DNA from: Quisquiliibacterium transsilvanicum
GTDB lineage: Bacteria; Pseudomonadota; Gammaproteobacteria; Burkholderiales; Burkholderiaceae_E
Reading direction: 5' to 3'
Assembly (NCBI RefSeq): GCF_014202215.1
Contig: NZ_JACHGB010000007.1
Location: forward strand, 124,001 to 188,000
DNA: 64,000 nucleotides
Shown here piece by piece: positions 35,901 to 42,710 of this stretch (positions are counted from its first letter, which is position 1; the number at the start of each line of letters is the position of its first letter). The translations under genes were made by a program, and so were the position numbers. The notes under the pieces were generated by a model. It had not been told where the DNA came from and did not search any database. It worked only from the letters and a program-made list of their open reading frames with translations.

Positions 35901-36523
35901 CGGCGCCCTACCGCCCGGGCGACACCATTCCCGAGGTCGACCTCGAGGCGGCGCGCCGCGATGCCGAGAAGGCGGTCGACCACCAGGTTTCGGACACCGA
36001 CCTGGCCTCGTTCCTGATGTATCCGAAGGTCTATCGCGAGTATCGCGAGCACCGCCGCCACTACGGCGACGTCGCCGTGCTGCCCACGGAATCGTTCTTC
36101 TACGGGATGGTGGAGCGCGACGAGGTCGGCATCGAGATCGATCCGGGCAAGACCCTGGTGGTGCGCCTGCAGGGCGTTGCGCCGGTCGACGAGGATGGCG
36201 TGGTGAGGCTGTTCTTCGAGCTCAACGGCCAGCCGCGCACGGTGCGGGTCGAGAAGGCGGGCGCAAAGACCGCGCCGAAGAAGCCGCAGGCCGAGCCGGG
36301 CAACCCCAATCACGTGCCGGCGCCGATGCCGGGCATGGTGGTGACGGTGTCCGTCAAGGCCGGGCAGGCGGTCAAGGCCGGCGACCCGCTGGTGTCGCTG
36401 GAGGCGATGAAGATGGAGACGCAGATCCGGGCCGAGTGCGACGGCACGGTGAAGTCGGTCCACGTGCGCCCCGGCGAAACCATCGCCGCGCACGACCTGC
36501 TGCTCGACTACGCGTCGAAGTAG
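32999..36523 (+). CDS. pyc: Pyruvate carboxylase
   Basis: A 1174-residue biotin enzyme that carboxylates pyruvate to oxaloacetate, replenishing the citric acid cycle. Order of domains: biotin carboxylase (about 1-470; HPGYGFLSENPDLA, SWGGGGRGMRV, EVNPRIQVEHTVTE), carboxyltransferase (about 545-830; LLTDTTMRDAHQSL, SMECWGGATFDV, HFHTHDTSGA), and a biotin carrier domain whose biotinyl Lys is residue 1138 in LEAMKMET. The biotin carboxylase part carries an extra loop near residues 135-165 before the ATP lid (TALAEDASPEQVEAARVADL). ATG 32999 begins MPRIHTLLVANRSEIA, the family N-terminus. It is one gene, not the split PycA/PycB form. Confidence 0.97.
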   Translation: MPRIHTLLVANRSEIAIRVMRAAAELGIRTVAIYSNEDRFSLHRFKSDESYLVGEGKKPLQAYLDIDDIIRIAKLAKVDAIHPGYGFLSENPDLARACAKAGIAFIGPSPEVMTTLGNKVSARNAAVAAGVPVMPATTPLPKTALAEDASPEQVEAARVADLAAAKAMAAQVGYPLMLKASWGGGGRGMRVIEAEGDLDVQLDAARREAGAAFGNDEVYLEKLVRRAHHVEVQVLGDRHGNVVHLFERDCSVQRRNQKVVERAPAPYLDAARREALCESALRLARAVGYTHAGTVEFLMDSDTGEFYFIEVNPRIQVEHTVTEEVTGIDIVRAQIRVTEGARIGDPDGPCPAQQDIRLNGHALQCRVTTEDPENGFTPDYGRITAYRSAAGFGLRLDGGTAYSGAVITPYYDSLLVKVTAWASTAPDAIRRMDRALREFRIRGVATNLQFVENVINHPKFTAGTVTTRFIDETPELFRFPKRRDRATRLLRYIGDVAVNGHPDMKGRSKPDLSHAHLILPQADLTAPAPAGTRTVFKELGAEKFSRWMLDQQRVLLTDTTMRDAHQSLFATRMRSIDMLRVAPHYARLLPGLFSMECWGGATFDVSMRFLKEDPWARLAGLRSAMPNTMLQMLLRGSNAVGYTNYADNVVRFFVRQAAENGVDIFRVFDSLNWVENMRVAIDAVVESGALCEGAVCYTADLFDTSRKYDLKYYVGIARQLQKAGVHVLGIKDMAGLARPRAIAALVRALKEETGLPVHFHTHDTSGAAAASVLAAIDAGVDAVDGALDSMSGLTSQPNLSAVVAALAGDPRDPCRNGDSPSGVDLAAMQSISHYWEGVRKLYVPFESDIRSGTADVYKHEMPGGQYTNLREQARAMGLEHRWPEVSEAYAQVNQLFGDIVKVTPTSKVVGDLALSMVANDLAPKDIVDPKREVAFPESVVSLFRGELGFPPDGFPAELSRKVLKAEPPAPYRPGDTIPEVDLEAARRDAEKAVDHQVSDTDLASFLMYPKVYREYREHRRHYGDVAVLPTESFFYGMVERDEVGIEIDPGKTLVVRLQGVAPVDEDGVVRLFFELNGQPRTVRVEKAGAKTAPKKPQAEPGNPNHVPAPMPGMVVTVSVKAGQAVKAGDPLVSLEAMKMETQIRAECDGTVKSVHVRPGETIAAHDLLLDYASK

Positions 36524-36537
36524 CAGCTCGACCCGGG

Positions 36538-36554
36538 GCCGGCGCAGCGCCGGC
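36538..36554. terminator. Hairpin after pyc
   Basis: GCCGGC and GCCGGC pair around GCAGC 15 bases after the pyc stop; more GC-rich hairpin-forming sequence follows to about 36600. No T-run is present, so any termination would depend on Rho or structure alone. The 169-base gap to the next start shows no other feature. Confidence 0.35.
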
Positions 36555-36692
36555 GTCGCGACCCCTGGCCGGCCCTGCGCCGGCCTCGCGCCGGCGCCCC
36601 TCGGCGCGCGCCCCTCCGCGCCCGTGCCACCCATACGCCCGCGCGCACCGTTCGGCCCGCGCCTTTTGACCCGGCAGGACCCCGTTTCCAGA

Positions 36693-38660
36693 ATGACGGG
36701 AAGCGGTTCCACCCAGCCGGATCGATACTTGAGATTCTTCGCACGCCAGGTCGAGGCAACGCGCAGCGGCCGTCGTCTGCGGCATCGCTTCGCCTTGACT
36801 GCCACGATGGCCTCCGCGTTCGCGGGGGTTCTGGTCGCTCTTGTCGTGTCGGCGCTTGCGCCCTCGGCCTCGCCGACGGTGCTGGCGCTGGCAGCGGGTG
36901 TGTCGGCGGCGCTGGCCCTTGCGCTTGCCATGGCAGAGGTGCTGCGCCAGCGGCGCCGGCTGGCCGATGGCGGCATCGCAGTGGCGCGCCTGCTGGGCGC
37001 GCGCGCGGTGGTGCCGGATCCGATCGATCCCGCCGAGCGCCGGCTCTGCGACGTGGCCCGCGAGATCGCGATCGCCGCGGGCACCCAGGTGCCGATGCTC
37101 TGCCTGCTCGACGCCGACACCTCGATCAACGCCTGCGCCGCTGGCCGCACGCCGGGCGATGCGGTCGTCATTTTCACCCGGGGGGCGGTCGAGCAGATGT
37201 CCCGGGAGGAGCTCCAGGGGGTGTTCGCGCATGTCCTCGCGCACATCCTGCACGGCGACGTCCGGCCTGCCTTCGCGCTCGGCGAGTTCGCCGGCGGCCT
37301 GCGCAGCGCCTACGACGCGGGCCTTGTCCTGCTGCGTACTCCGGCCGGCGCTGCGCGGGCCCAGGGGCCGGCGCGCAGGCGCCGCGCCCGGCAGGGGCTG
37401 CTTCGCGCAGTCGGGCTGCTGCTGGCCGGCGCCGGCAGCCTCGGGATGCTCGCGGCGCTCTCGATGCAGGCCGGGGCGGCTCGGCGCCGCGCACTGAGGG
37501 CCGACGCCACCGCCATCCGGATCACGCGGGTGCCCGAGGCGCTGGCGAGCGCGCTGCGCAAGGCCCAGCGGCCCGCGCCGGCGGCGGCGCGTTTCGCCCC
37601 GCCTGCGGCGGGCGGTGCCACGGGTGCGGACGCTGCCACGATGCGGGCGCTGACCGCGCACGGCTGGTTCGTCTCGCCCGAGCGGCGGGCGCGCCCTTTC
37701 GTCACCCATCCGCCGATCCCGGAGCGCATCCGGCGCATCGCTGGACGCAGCCTGCTGGCCAACGCGCCGATGCACTCCGGGCCGGTCAGCGATCGCTGGC
37801 CGCTGCGCTGGCACGTCGCCGCGGCAGCGGTCCGGCGGCCGGCCGAAGCCCGCGCGGTCGCGCTCGCGCTGCTCGCCCCGGGCCGTGCGGCGGAGCTGAG
37901 GTTGCCGGGCGCGCGGGACGTCTTCGCGATCGCGCCCGACACGCTTCCGTCGGCAGCGCGCCAGGCGCTGCTGGAGCTCGCTGCCGCCACCCTGCGCAAC
38001 GAGCCGCCGCAGGCCCGCACGGAGCTGCTGCGCGAAGCGCGCCGGCTGGTCGAGGCGGATGCGCGCGTGACCCTGCTCGAGTTCGTCTTCTATCTGACGA
38101 TGGTCGACCGGATCGGCGAGGGCAGCGGCATTGCCCGGGCTCGCATCGGCGCGGTTGCCCGGCTCAGGGCGCGCAGGCTGCGCGACTGGGCGGGGCAGGG
38201 GCTGGTCCGCTGGCGCCGCACGCAGGGCGGCGCGGGCGAGCCGGTGGACGCCTCGGCGGCCCTGGCGCTGCTGATCCGGGCGGCGCTCGACTGGCATCGT
38301 TCGCGGCTGCCGCGCTCGCTGCGTTCGCTGACCCGCGCCTTCGAGCGCGCCAGCGCCTACTGGGGCTGGTCGCTGTGGTCGCCGCCGGGCGCGCTGGACG
38401 CAAGGGAACTGATCGCAGCGATCCGCGTGATCGCCCTGCTGCAGACGCTCGACCAGGCGCGCGCGGTCAAGGCCCTGGCTGCGGCCCTGCTCGGCGATCG
38501 CAACACCCATCCCGATGCGCGCGCGGCGCAGGCGGCAGTGCTGCGCGCGCTGTGCTTCGCCTGGGGCGTGCCGCTGCCTCCGTCACGCGGGCGAGTCTCG
38601 AAACGCGAGTCGGGCGATGCGTTTGCGGGCACCCCCACGCTTGTGTATCTTGACGCCTGA
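36693..38660 (+). CDS. M48-like membrane protein lacking catalytic residues
   Basis: A 655-residue protein. Two membrane helices lie at about residues 33-52 and 58-80. The region 115-350 matches M48 (HtpX-type) metallopeptidases: LCDVAREIAIAAG, INACAAGRTPGDAVVIFTRG, LQGVF and, near 340, FVTHPPIPERIRRI. However the zinc motif HExxH reads HVLAH (residues 180-184), with Val for the catalytic Glu, and the third-ligand segment usually written REFLAD reads RALRAD (266-271), with Ala for the Glu zinc ligand. Both His are kept. The C-terminal 300 residues are helical and Ala/Arg-rich with no family I recognise. It is predicted to be a pseudopeptidase. ATG 36693 is the likely start; GTG 36624 would add a Pro/Arg-rich stretch. 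Its usual LemA partner is not adjacent. Confidence 0.78.
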   Translation: MTGSGSTQPDRYLRFFARQVEATRSGRRLRHRFALTATMASAFAGVLVALVVSALAPSASPTVLALAAGVSAALALALAMAEVLRQRRRLADGGIAVARLLGARAVVPDPIDPAERRLCDVAREIAIAAGTQVPMLCLLDADTSINACAAGRTPGDAVVIFTRGAVEQMSREELQGVFAHVLAHILHGDVRPAFALGEFAGGLRSAYDAGLVLLRTPAGAARAQGPARRRRARQGLLRAVGLLLAGAGSLGMLAALSMQAGAARRRALRADATAIRITRVPEALASALRKAQRPAPAAARFAPPAAGGATGADAATMRALTAHGWFVSPERRARPFVTHPPIPERIRRIAGRSLLANAPMHSGPVSDRWPLRWHVAAAAVRRPAEARAVALALLAPGRAAELRLPGARDVFAIAPDTLPSAARQALLELAAATLRNEPPQARTELLREARRLVEADARVTLLEFVFYLTMVDRIGEGSGIARARIGAVARLRARRLRDWAGQGLVRWRRTQGGAGEPVDASAALALLIRAALDWHRSRLPRSLRSLTRAFERASAYWGWSLWSPPGALDARELIAAIRVIALLQTLDQARAVKALAAALLGDRNTHPDARAAQAAVLRALCFAWGVPLPPSRGRVSKRESGDAFAGTPTLVYLDA

Positions 38661-38681
38661 AATCTCAGGCTTCGACACTCG

Positions 38682-39230
38682 GTGGACGCTGACTCCCCAC
38701 ACCCGTTCCGCCGGCTCCCGTCCTTCTCATCGCACCCGGCCTCCGACGCCAGGCACCTGCGCGCGTGCCTGGGCAGCTTCGCCACGGGCGTGACCGTCGT
38801 CACTGCCCTGTCGGGCGACGGCCGTCCCGTGGGCCTGACGGTCAACAGCTTCAATTCGCTGTCGCTCGAGCCTGCGCTGGTGCTCTGGAGCCTGGGGGCG
38901 CGATCGCGCAGCCTCGACACCTTTCTCGCCGCCCGGCGTTTCGCGGTGAACGTGCTGTCGGCCGGCCAGCTTGGGCTGGCGCGGCGCTTCTCGCGTTCCG
39001 GCATCGACCGCTTCGCAGGCGTCGCCTCGCACACCGGGATCGACGGCGTGCCGCTGATCGAAGGCGCGCTGGCCTGGTTCGAGTGCGAAACCCGCACCCA
39101 TCACCGGCACGGCGACCACGTCCTGTTTATCGGCGAGGTGCTGCGCTGCGCGCGGGTTCCCGGCCAGGGGCTGGTCTTCCAGCAGGGCGAGTTCCGGTCC
39201 ACCTGCGCGGCGCACGACCCGCCCGAGTGA
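38682..39230 (+). CDS. Flavin reductase-like FMN-binding protein
   Basis: A 182-residue protein of the flavin reductase (HpaC/ActVB) family, which reduces FMN or FAD with NAD(P)H for a partner monooxygenase or other acceptor. LRACLGSFATGVTVVTAL and GLTVNSFNSLSLEPALVLW form the flavin-binding part; DHVLFIGEV is the conserved C-terminal strand with its His. GTG 38682 is the start. No two-component monooxygenase gene adjoins it, so its partner is unknown. Confidence 0.9.
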   Translation: MDADSPHPFRRLPSFSSHPASDARHLRACLGSFATGVTVVTALSGDGRPVGLTVNSFNSLSLEPALVLWSLGARSRSLDTFLAARRFAVNVLSAGQLGLARRFSRSGIDRFAGVASHTGIDGVPLIEGALAWFECETRTHHRHGDHVLFIGEVLRCARVPGQGLVFQQGEFRSTCAAHDPPE

Positions 39231-39243
39231 GACCCGCGGCGCG

Positions 39244-40443
39244 TCAGCGGTGCGGCAGCCGATCGGCCCGGATCGACAGCCACAGGCCGGCGGCAAGCAC
39301 CGCAGCGCCAAGCCAGCCGAGCAGCGCGTAGCCGGACGCAGCGATCGCCAGACCGCCGATGCCGGCGCCGATCGTCTGGCCTGCGTACATGCCGGCCGAG
39401 TTCAGCGCGATCGAGGCCGACGCTAGCCCCGGCGCCGAGCCCGCGAGGCGGGCCTGCTGCGCGGAGTTCGACGCGAAGGCGCCGAAGCCCCAGAAGGCCA
39501 TCGACAGTACGATCACCGGCCAGGGCAGCGCGAGGCTTGCCGCCACCGACCACAGCAGCATCCCGATCAGCATCGAGACCATCGCCTCGTTGGCCGCGCG
39601 GTCGGGGCCGGTGCGGCCGATGCGGCGCACCAGCCGCGTGCTGCCGATCACGCCGAACACGCCGTTGACCGCCATGAATGCTGCCAGAACCGTCGGCGAC
39701 GCGCCGGTGCTGGCGCGCAGGCTCGGCGCGATGTAGGCCATGACGATGAACTGGCCGCTGGCCATCACCAGGGTGGCTCCCAGCAGCATGGTCAGGCGGC
39801 GGCTGCGGGCCACCTGCAGCCAGGAGGCAGGGCTCAGCTTGGGCACGGTGAGGCCGCGCGGCACCACCCGCGCGATCCACACGGCTGCGATCGCCGACAG
39901 CACGGCCACCAGCACGAAGCCGCCCCGCCAGTGGAGGTGACCCGCGATCAGGCTGCCCAGCGGCATTCCGGCCACCGATGCGAGCGACCAGCCGAGGAAG
40001 ATGGTCGTCAGCGCATGGCCGCGCCGTTCCGGCGGCACCATCAGGCCGATGGTGGCAGCCGCCTGCGGCGTGAAGATCGCCGCGCCCAGCACGCTCAGCG
40101 GGCGCAGCACCGCCAGCGTCGCGTAGTCGGGCGCGAAGGCGCAGGCGGCATGCCCGACGCAGTAGATGGCCATCGAGAAGAGCAGCAGGCGGCGGCGGTC
40201 GATGTGCGAGGTGAAGGCCGCGGTCAGCGGCGCGCCGATGCACATCACCAGCGCCGCCAGGCCGAGCAGTTGCCCGGCGGTCGGCACCGACACCTGCAGG
40301 CTCTCGGCGAGCTGGTTCAGCATCCCCGGCACGATCATCACGCCGACGCCGATGACGAAGTTGCCGAACAGGAAGGCGGCAGAGGCTGCGCGCTCGGAGA
40401 CGTGCCCTTCGGCGGCCGGCGCTTCGTGCGCCGGCGTGCTCAT
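39244..40443 (-). CDS. MFS transporter
   Basis: A 399-residue, 12-helix major facilitator of the DHA1-type drug exporter or sugar-efflux group. FGNFVIGVGVMIVPGMLNQL is helix 1; the loop 2-3 motif appears as TSHIDRRRLLLFSM; PLGSLIAGHLHWRGGFVLVA is the helix 5 antiporter region. The ATG at 40443 overlaps the stop of the SLAC1/TehA-type gene upstream, so both are read from one leftward message. Substrate unknown. Confidence 0.9.
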   Translation of the reverse strand: MSTPAHEAPAAEGHVSERAASAAFLFGNFVIGVGVMIVPGMLNQLAESLQVSVPTAGQLLGLAALVMCIGAPLTAAFTSHIDRRRLLLFSMAIYCVGHAACAFAPDYATLAVLRPLSVLGAAIFTPQAAATIGLMVPPERRGHALTTIFLGWSLASVAGMPLGSLIAGHLHWRGGFVLVAVLSAIAAVWIARVVPRGLTVPKLSPASWLQVARSRRLTMLLGATLVMASGQFIVMAYIAPSLRASTGASPTVLAAFMAVNGVFGVIGSTRLVRRIGRTGPDRAANEAMVSMLIGMLLWSVAASLALPWPVIVLSMAFWGFGAFASNSAQQARLAGSAPGLASASIALNSAGMYAGQTIGAGIGGLAIAASGYALLGWLGAAVLAAGLWLSIRADRLPHR

Positions 40444-41459
40444 TTCGACGGGCCGGGAGCGACCGAGATGGTCGCCACCGGCTCGGGGGCCAGCAGGGTG
40501 CCGGCGCGCAGCCCCTTGACCGTGGCCAGCGTCAGCCCGGCCAGCACGACCGAGCTGATCGCGAGCAGGATCGACGCGATGTTGCCCAGCGCCGGGGCGG
40601 CGTCCTCGGCAAGCCGCAGCGTCAGCACGGTCAGCGCCGCCAGCGGGAAGGAGACCGACCAGGCGGGCATCGCGAACTGCTGGCGCGCGATCGTGGGCAC
40701 CCGCGTGGCCGAGGCGAACGCAAACACCGCGGCCACGCCCAGCGGGGCCAGCGCCGCCATTTCGGGCGCGCCCAGCGCCAGCGCCGCGCTGCCCGCCACC
40801 GCCGGTGGCGCGATGGTGATGAACCACGAGGCCTGCAGCCGGTCGGGCAGCGGCTGCAGCACCTTGCGCACCAGCACCATCGCGGTCACCACCGGCCAGA
40901 AGAAGGCGCCGATGCCGAAGAAGAACCAGGACATCGCCGGCCATCCCAGCGGCTCGCCCGCCAGCGGCGCCAGCAGGTTGCCGACGACGGGGATGTACAG
41001 CACCGGCGTGATCGCCGGCCACACCAGCTTCCCGGAGAGCCAGCGCGAAACCACCCAGGCGGTGACGCAGGCCTGCAGGGCCAGGCCGGCCAGCCAGAGC
41101 GTGACGGTGGCGGCGCCGGGTCCGTAGAAGGCCACCCCGAGCGTCGCCAGCAGCAGCATCGACACCGGCAGCGCGGCAACGAAGGCATGGCGGACCGGGT
41201 GGGCAAGGTCTTCGGCCAGCGCGCCGGGATGGCGCAGCGCGCGCAGCACGCTCGCCGCCAGCACCACCAGGAACACGCTCAGCGCGACCAGCCCGCAGCC
41301 CAGCGCCACCGCGTCGGCGGCGGACCCGAAGCGGTCGCCCGCTTGCTGCCAGGCCAGCGCGAGGCCGGACCAGCCCATCACCGGAGCGAACCACTGCGGC
41401 CCGAGGTGGGCCAGGGGAGGGGCGTCATGGGACTGGCCGGACGGTTTGCGGGCGGTCAT
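40440..41459 (-). CDS. SLAC1/TehA-type (TDT family) transporter or channel
   Basis: A 339-residue membrane protein with about ten hydrophobic helices of the tellurite-resistance/dicarboxylate transporter family. LGPQWFAPVMGWSGLALAW is the characteristic first helix, and GIGAFFWPVVTAM carries the central Phe region that gates the pore in TehA/SLAC1. Family members move anions (nitrate, chloride, malate, sulfite) or confer tellurite resistance when overproduced; the ion here is unknown. I take ATG 41459 rather than 41471 because GGAG lies six bases before it. Confidence 0.85.
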   Translation of the reverse strand: MTARKPSGQSHDAPPLAHLGPQWFAPVMGWSGLALAWQQAGDRFGSAADAVALGCGLVALSVFLVVLAASVLRALRHPGALAEDLAHPVRHAFVAALPVSMLLLATLGVAFYGPGAATVTLWLAGLALQACVTAWVVSRWLSGKLVWPAITPVLYIPVVGNLLAPLAGEPLGWPAMSWFFFGIGAFFWPVVTAMVLVRKVLQPLPDRLQASWFITIAPPAVAGSAALALGAPEMAALAPLGVAAVFAFASATRVPTIARQQFAMPAWSVSFPLAALTVLTLRLAEDAAPALGNIASILLAISSVVLAGLTLATVKGLRAGTLLAPEPVATISVAPGPSK

Positions 41460-41514
41460 CGGGAACTCCATGTGCTTCGTCGGGTCGGAAACCGCGTCGT
41501 GGCGGCGCGCGACA

Positions 41515-42093
41515 TCAGGACAGCAGGGCGTCAGCGCCGCCCAGCAGCGTGACCACGCCGAGGACTGCGAACACCACCGCAGCCACGCCGTGGACCAGCC
41601 GCACCGGCATCCGCTCGGCGATGCGCCCGCCGAGCAGCACCGCCGGCACGTTGGCCAGCATCATTCCGAGCGTGGTGCCCAGCACCACCAGCACGAACTC
41701 TCCGTACCGAGCCGCCAGCGCCACCGTGGCGACCTGGGTCTTGTCGCCCATCTCGGCCAGGAAGAAGGCAACCAGCGTGGCGCCGAAAACCCCCAGCCGG
41801 GGCAGCTGCCCGTCCGCGTCGGCGTCGAGCTTGTCGGGCACCAGGATCCAGGCGGCCATCAGGATGAAGGAGACGCCCAGCACCCAGCGCAGCGCCTCCG
41901 GACCCATCCAGGCGGTGACCAGGGTGCCGAGCGCGCCGGCCAGCGCATGGTTCAGCAGCGTTGCGACCAGGATTCCCAGGACGATCGGCAGCGGCTTGCG
42001 GAAGCGGGCGGCGAGCAGGAACGAGAGCAGCTGGGTCTTGTCGCCGATCTCGGCGAGCGCGACGATGCCGGTCGATACTAGAAAGGATTCCAA
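41515..42093 (-). CDS. TMEM165/GDT1-family cation transporter
   Basis: A 192-residue, six-helix membrane protein with two inverted halves, each carrying the family signature: EIGDKTQ (about residues 14-20) and EMGDKTQ (near 115). The acidic and Lys residues form the cation path; family members transport Mn2+ or Ca2+ in exchange for H+ and protect against manganese excess. The start is TTG 42093, giving the usual start (M)ESFLVSTGIVALAEIGDKTQ, with GGAG six bases upstream. The 5' leader (42094-42335) is rich in perfect hairpins. Confidence 0.93.
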   Translation of the reverse strand: MESFLVSTGIVALAEIGDKTQLLSFLLAARFRKPLPIVLGILVATLLNHALAGALGTLVTAWMGPEALRWVLGVSFILMAAWILVPDKLDADADGQLPRLGVFGATLVAFFLAEMGDKTQVATVALAARYGEFVLVVLGTTLGMMLANVPAVLLGGRIAERMPVRLVHGVAAVVFAVLGVVTLLGGADALLS

Positions 42094-42131
42094 TGATGGC
42101 TCCGAGGGGGCTCGAGGGGGGCTTCGAGGCG

Positions 42132-42146
42132 GCCCTCCTAGAGGGC
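42132..42146. repeat. Hairpin in the TMEM165-type gene leader
   Basis: GCCCTC, a CTA loop and GAGGGC lie about 40 bases upstream of the start of the TMEM165/GDT1 gene on the lower strand. It may shape the mRNA leader. Confidence 0.4.
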
Positions 42147-42276
42147 GGCCCCGACGGCGGCCGGCCGGCCGGCCCGGAATCTGTATGAACGGGCGGCCCG
42201 GGACCGGCAAAACCCGCCATTCTATCGGCCCGCAGGGGTTTGATGAGGCGGGCGCTTCGGGACCACAATCGGTCTC

Positions 42277-42301
42277 GCCCCGGCCGGTTCGCGGCCGGGG
42301 C
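42277..42301. repeat. Perfect 10-base hairpin between divergent genes
   Basis: GCCCCGGCCG, a GTTCG loop and CGGCCGGGGC pair fully. It stands 34 bases before the start of the small acidic protein and about 185 bases upstream of the TMEM165-type gene. No T-run follows, so it is more likely a leader structure or protein site than a terminator. Confidence 0.5.
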
Positions 42302-42335
42302 CCAGGGCACCGACCCTCGAAGGGAGGACGTTCCG

Positions 42336-42626
42336 ATGAGCAAGCCCATTCCCACCACACCCGCCGGATTCGACACGACGCGGATCATCGAGCGCCCGGA
42401 CGGATTCTGGTGGCAGCCGATCGAAGGCGGGCGCGAGCACGGCCCCTTCGAGACCCTCCTCGAAGCGGTGGCCGACATGGAGCGCAGCGACGACGGCTGG
42501 GAGGCCGGCGGGGACGAGTCGGATGCGGTGCGCGAGGCCGAGGACCTGCTGGGCGTGCCCGCCTGGGTGGATCCGGATACCGGCCACCTCGCCGACGACG
42601 AACGCACCCGCACCGAGGATCACTGA
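42336..42626 (+). CDS. Small acidic conserved protein of unknown function
   Basis: A 96-residue soluble protein, strongly acidic (Asp and Glu about one residue in four), with Trp-rich segment GFWWQPIEGG and the stretch HGPFETLLEAVADMERSDD. I do not recognise a named family. ATG 42336 is preceded by AGGGAGG at 42321-42327, a very good ribosome site, and codon usage matches the region, so it is a real gene. It ends 84 bases before the end of the facing acyl-CoA ligase gene and shares its upstream region with the TMEM165-type gene. Confidence 0.75.
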   Translation: MSKPIPTTPAGFDTTRIIERPDGFWWQPIEGGREHGPFETLLEAVADMERSDDGWEAGGDESDAVREAEDLLGVPAWVDPDTGHLADDERTRTEDH

Positions 42627-42710
42627 CGGGCGGGTTTGCGGACGGGCGGACGCCCGCCGTCCGCCGCGCTCAGCGGCGCGCTGTTCGGCGGCGCCTTCCA
42701 GCGTCCGGGG

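Noticed and set aside
32858-37246. A 1462-codon open frame opposite pyruvate carboxylase
   Set aside because: Same GC artefact; pyc on the upper strand is complete with all motifs.
39244-41394. A 716-residue fused membrane protein
   Set aside because: The frame continues upstream of the MFS start through the SLAC1-type gene in another frame; the ATGA overlap at 40440-40443 shows two separate genes.
42094-42335. A yybP-ykoY manganese riboswitch in front of the TMEM165-type gene
   Set aside because: TTCATAC and GCGAGACC occur on the lower strand, but the conserved GGGGAGTAG part is absent and the order of elements does not fit.
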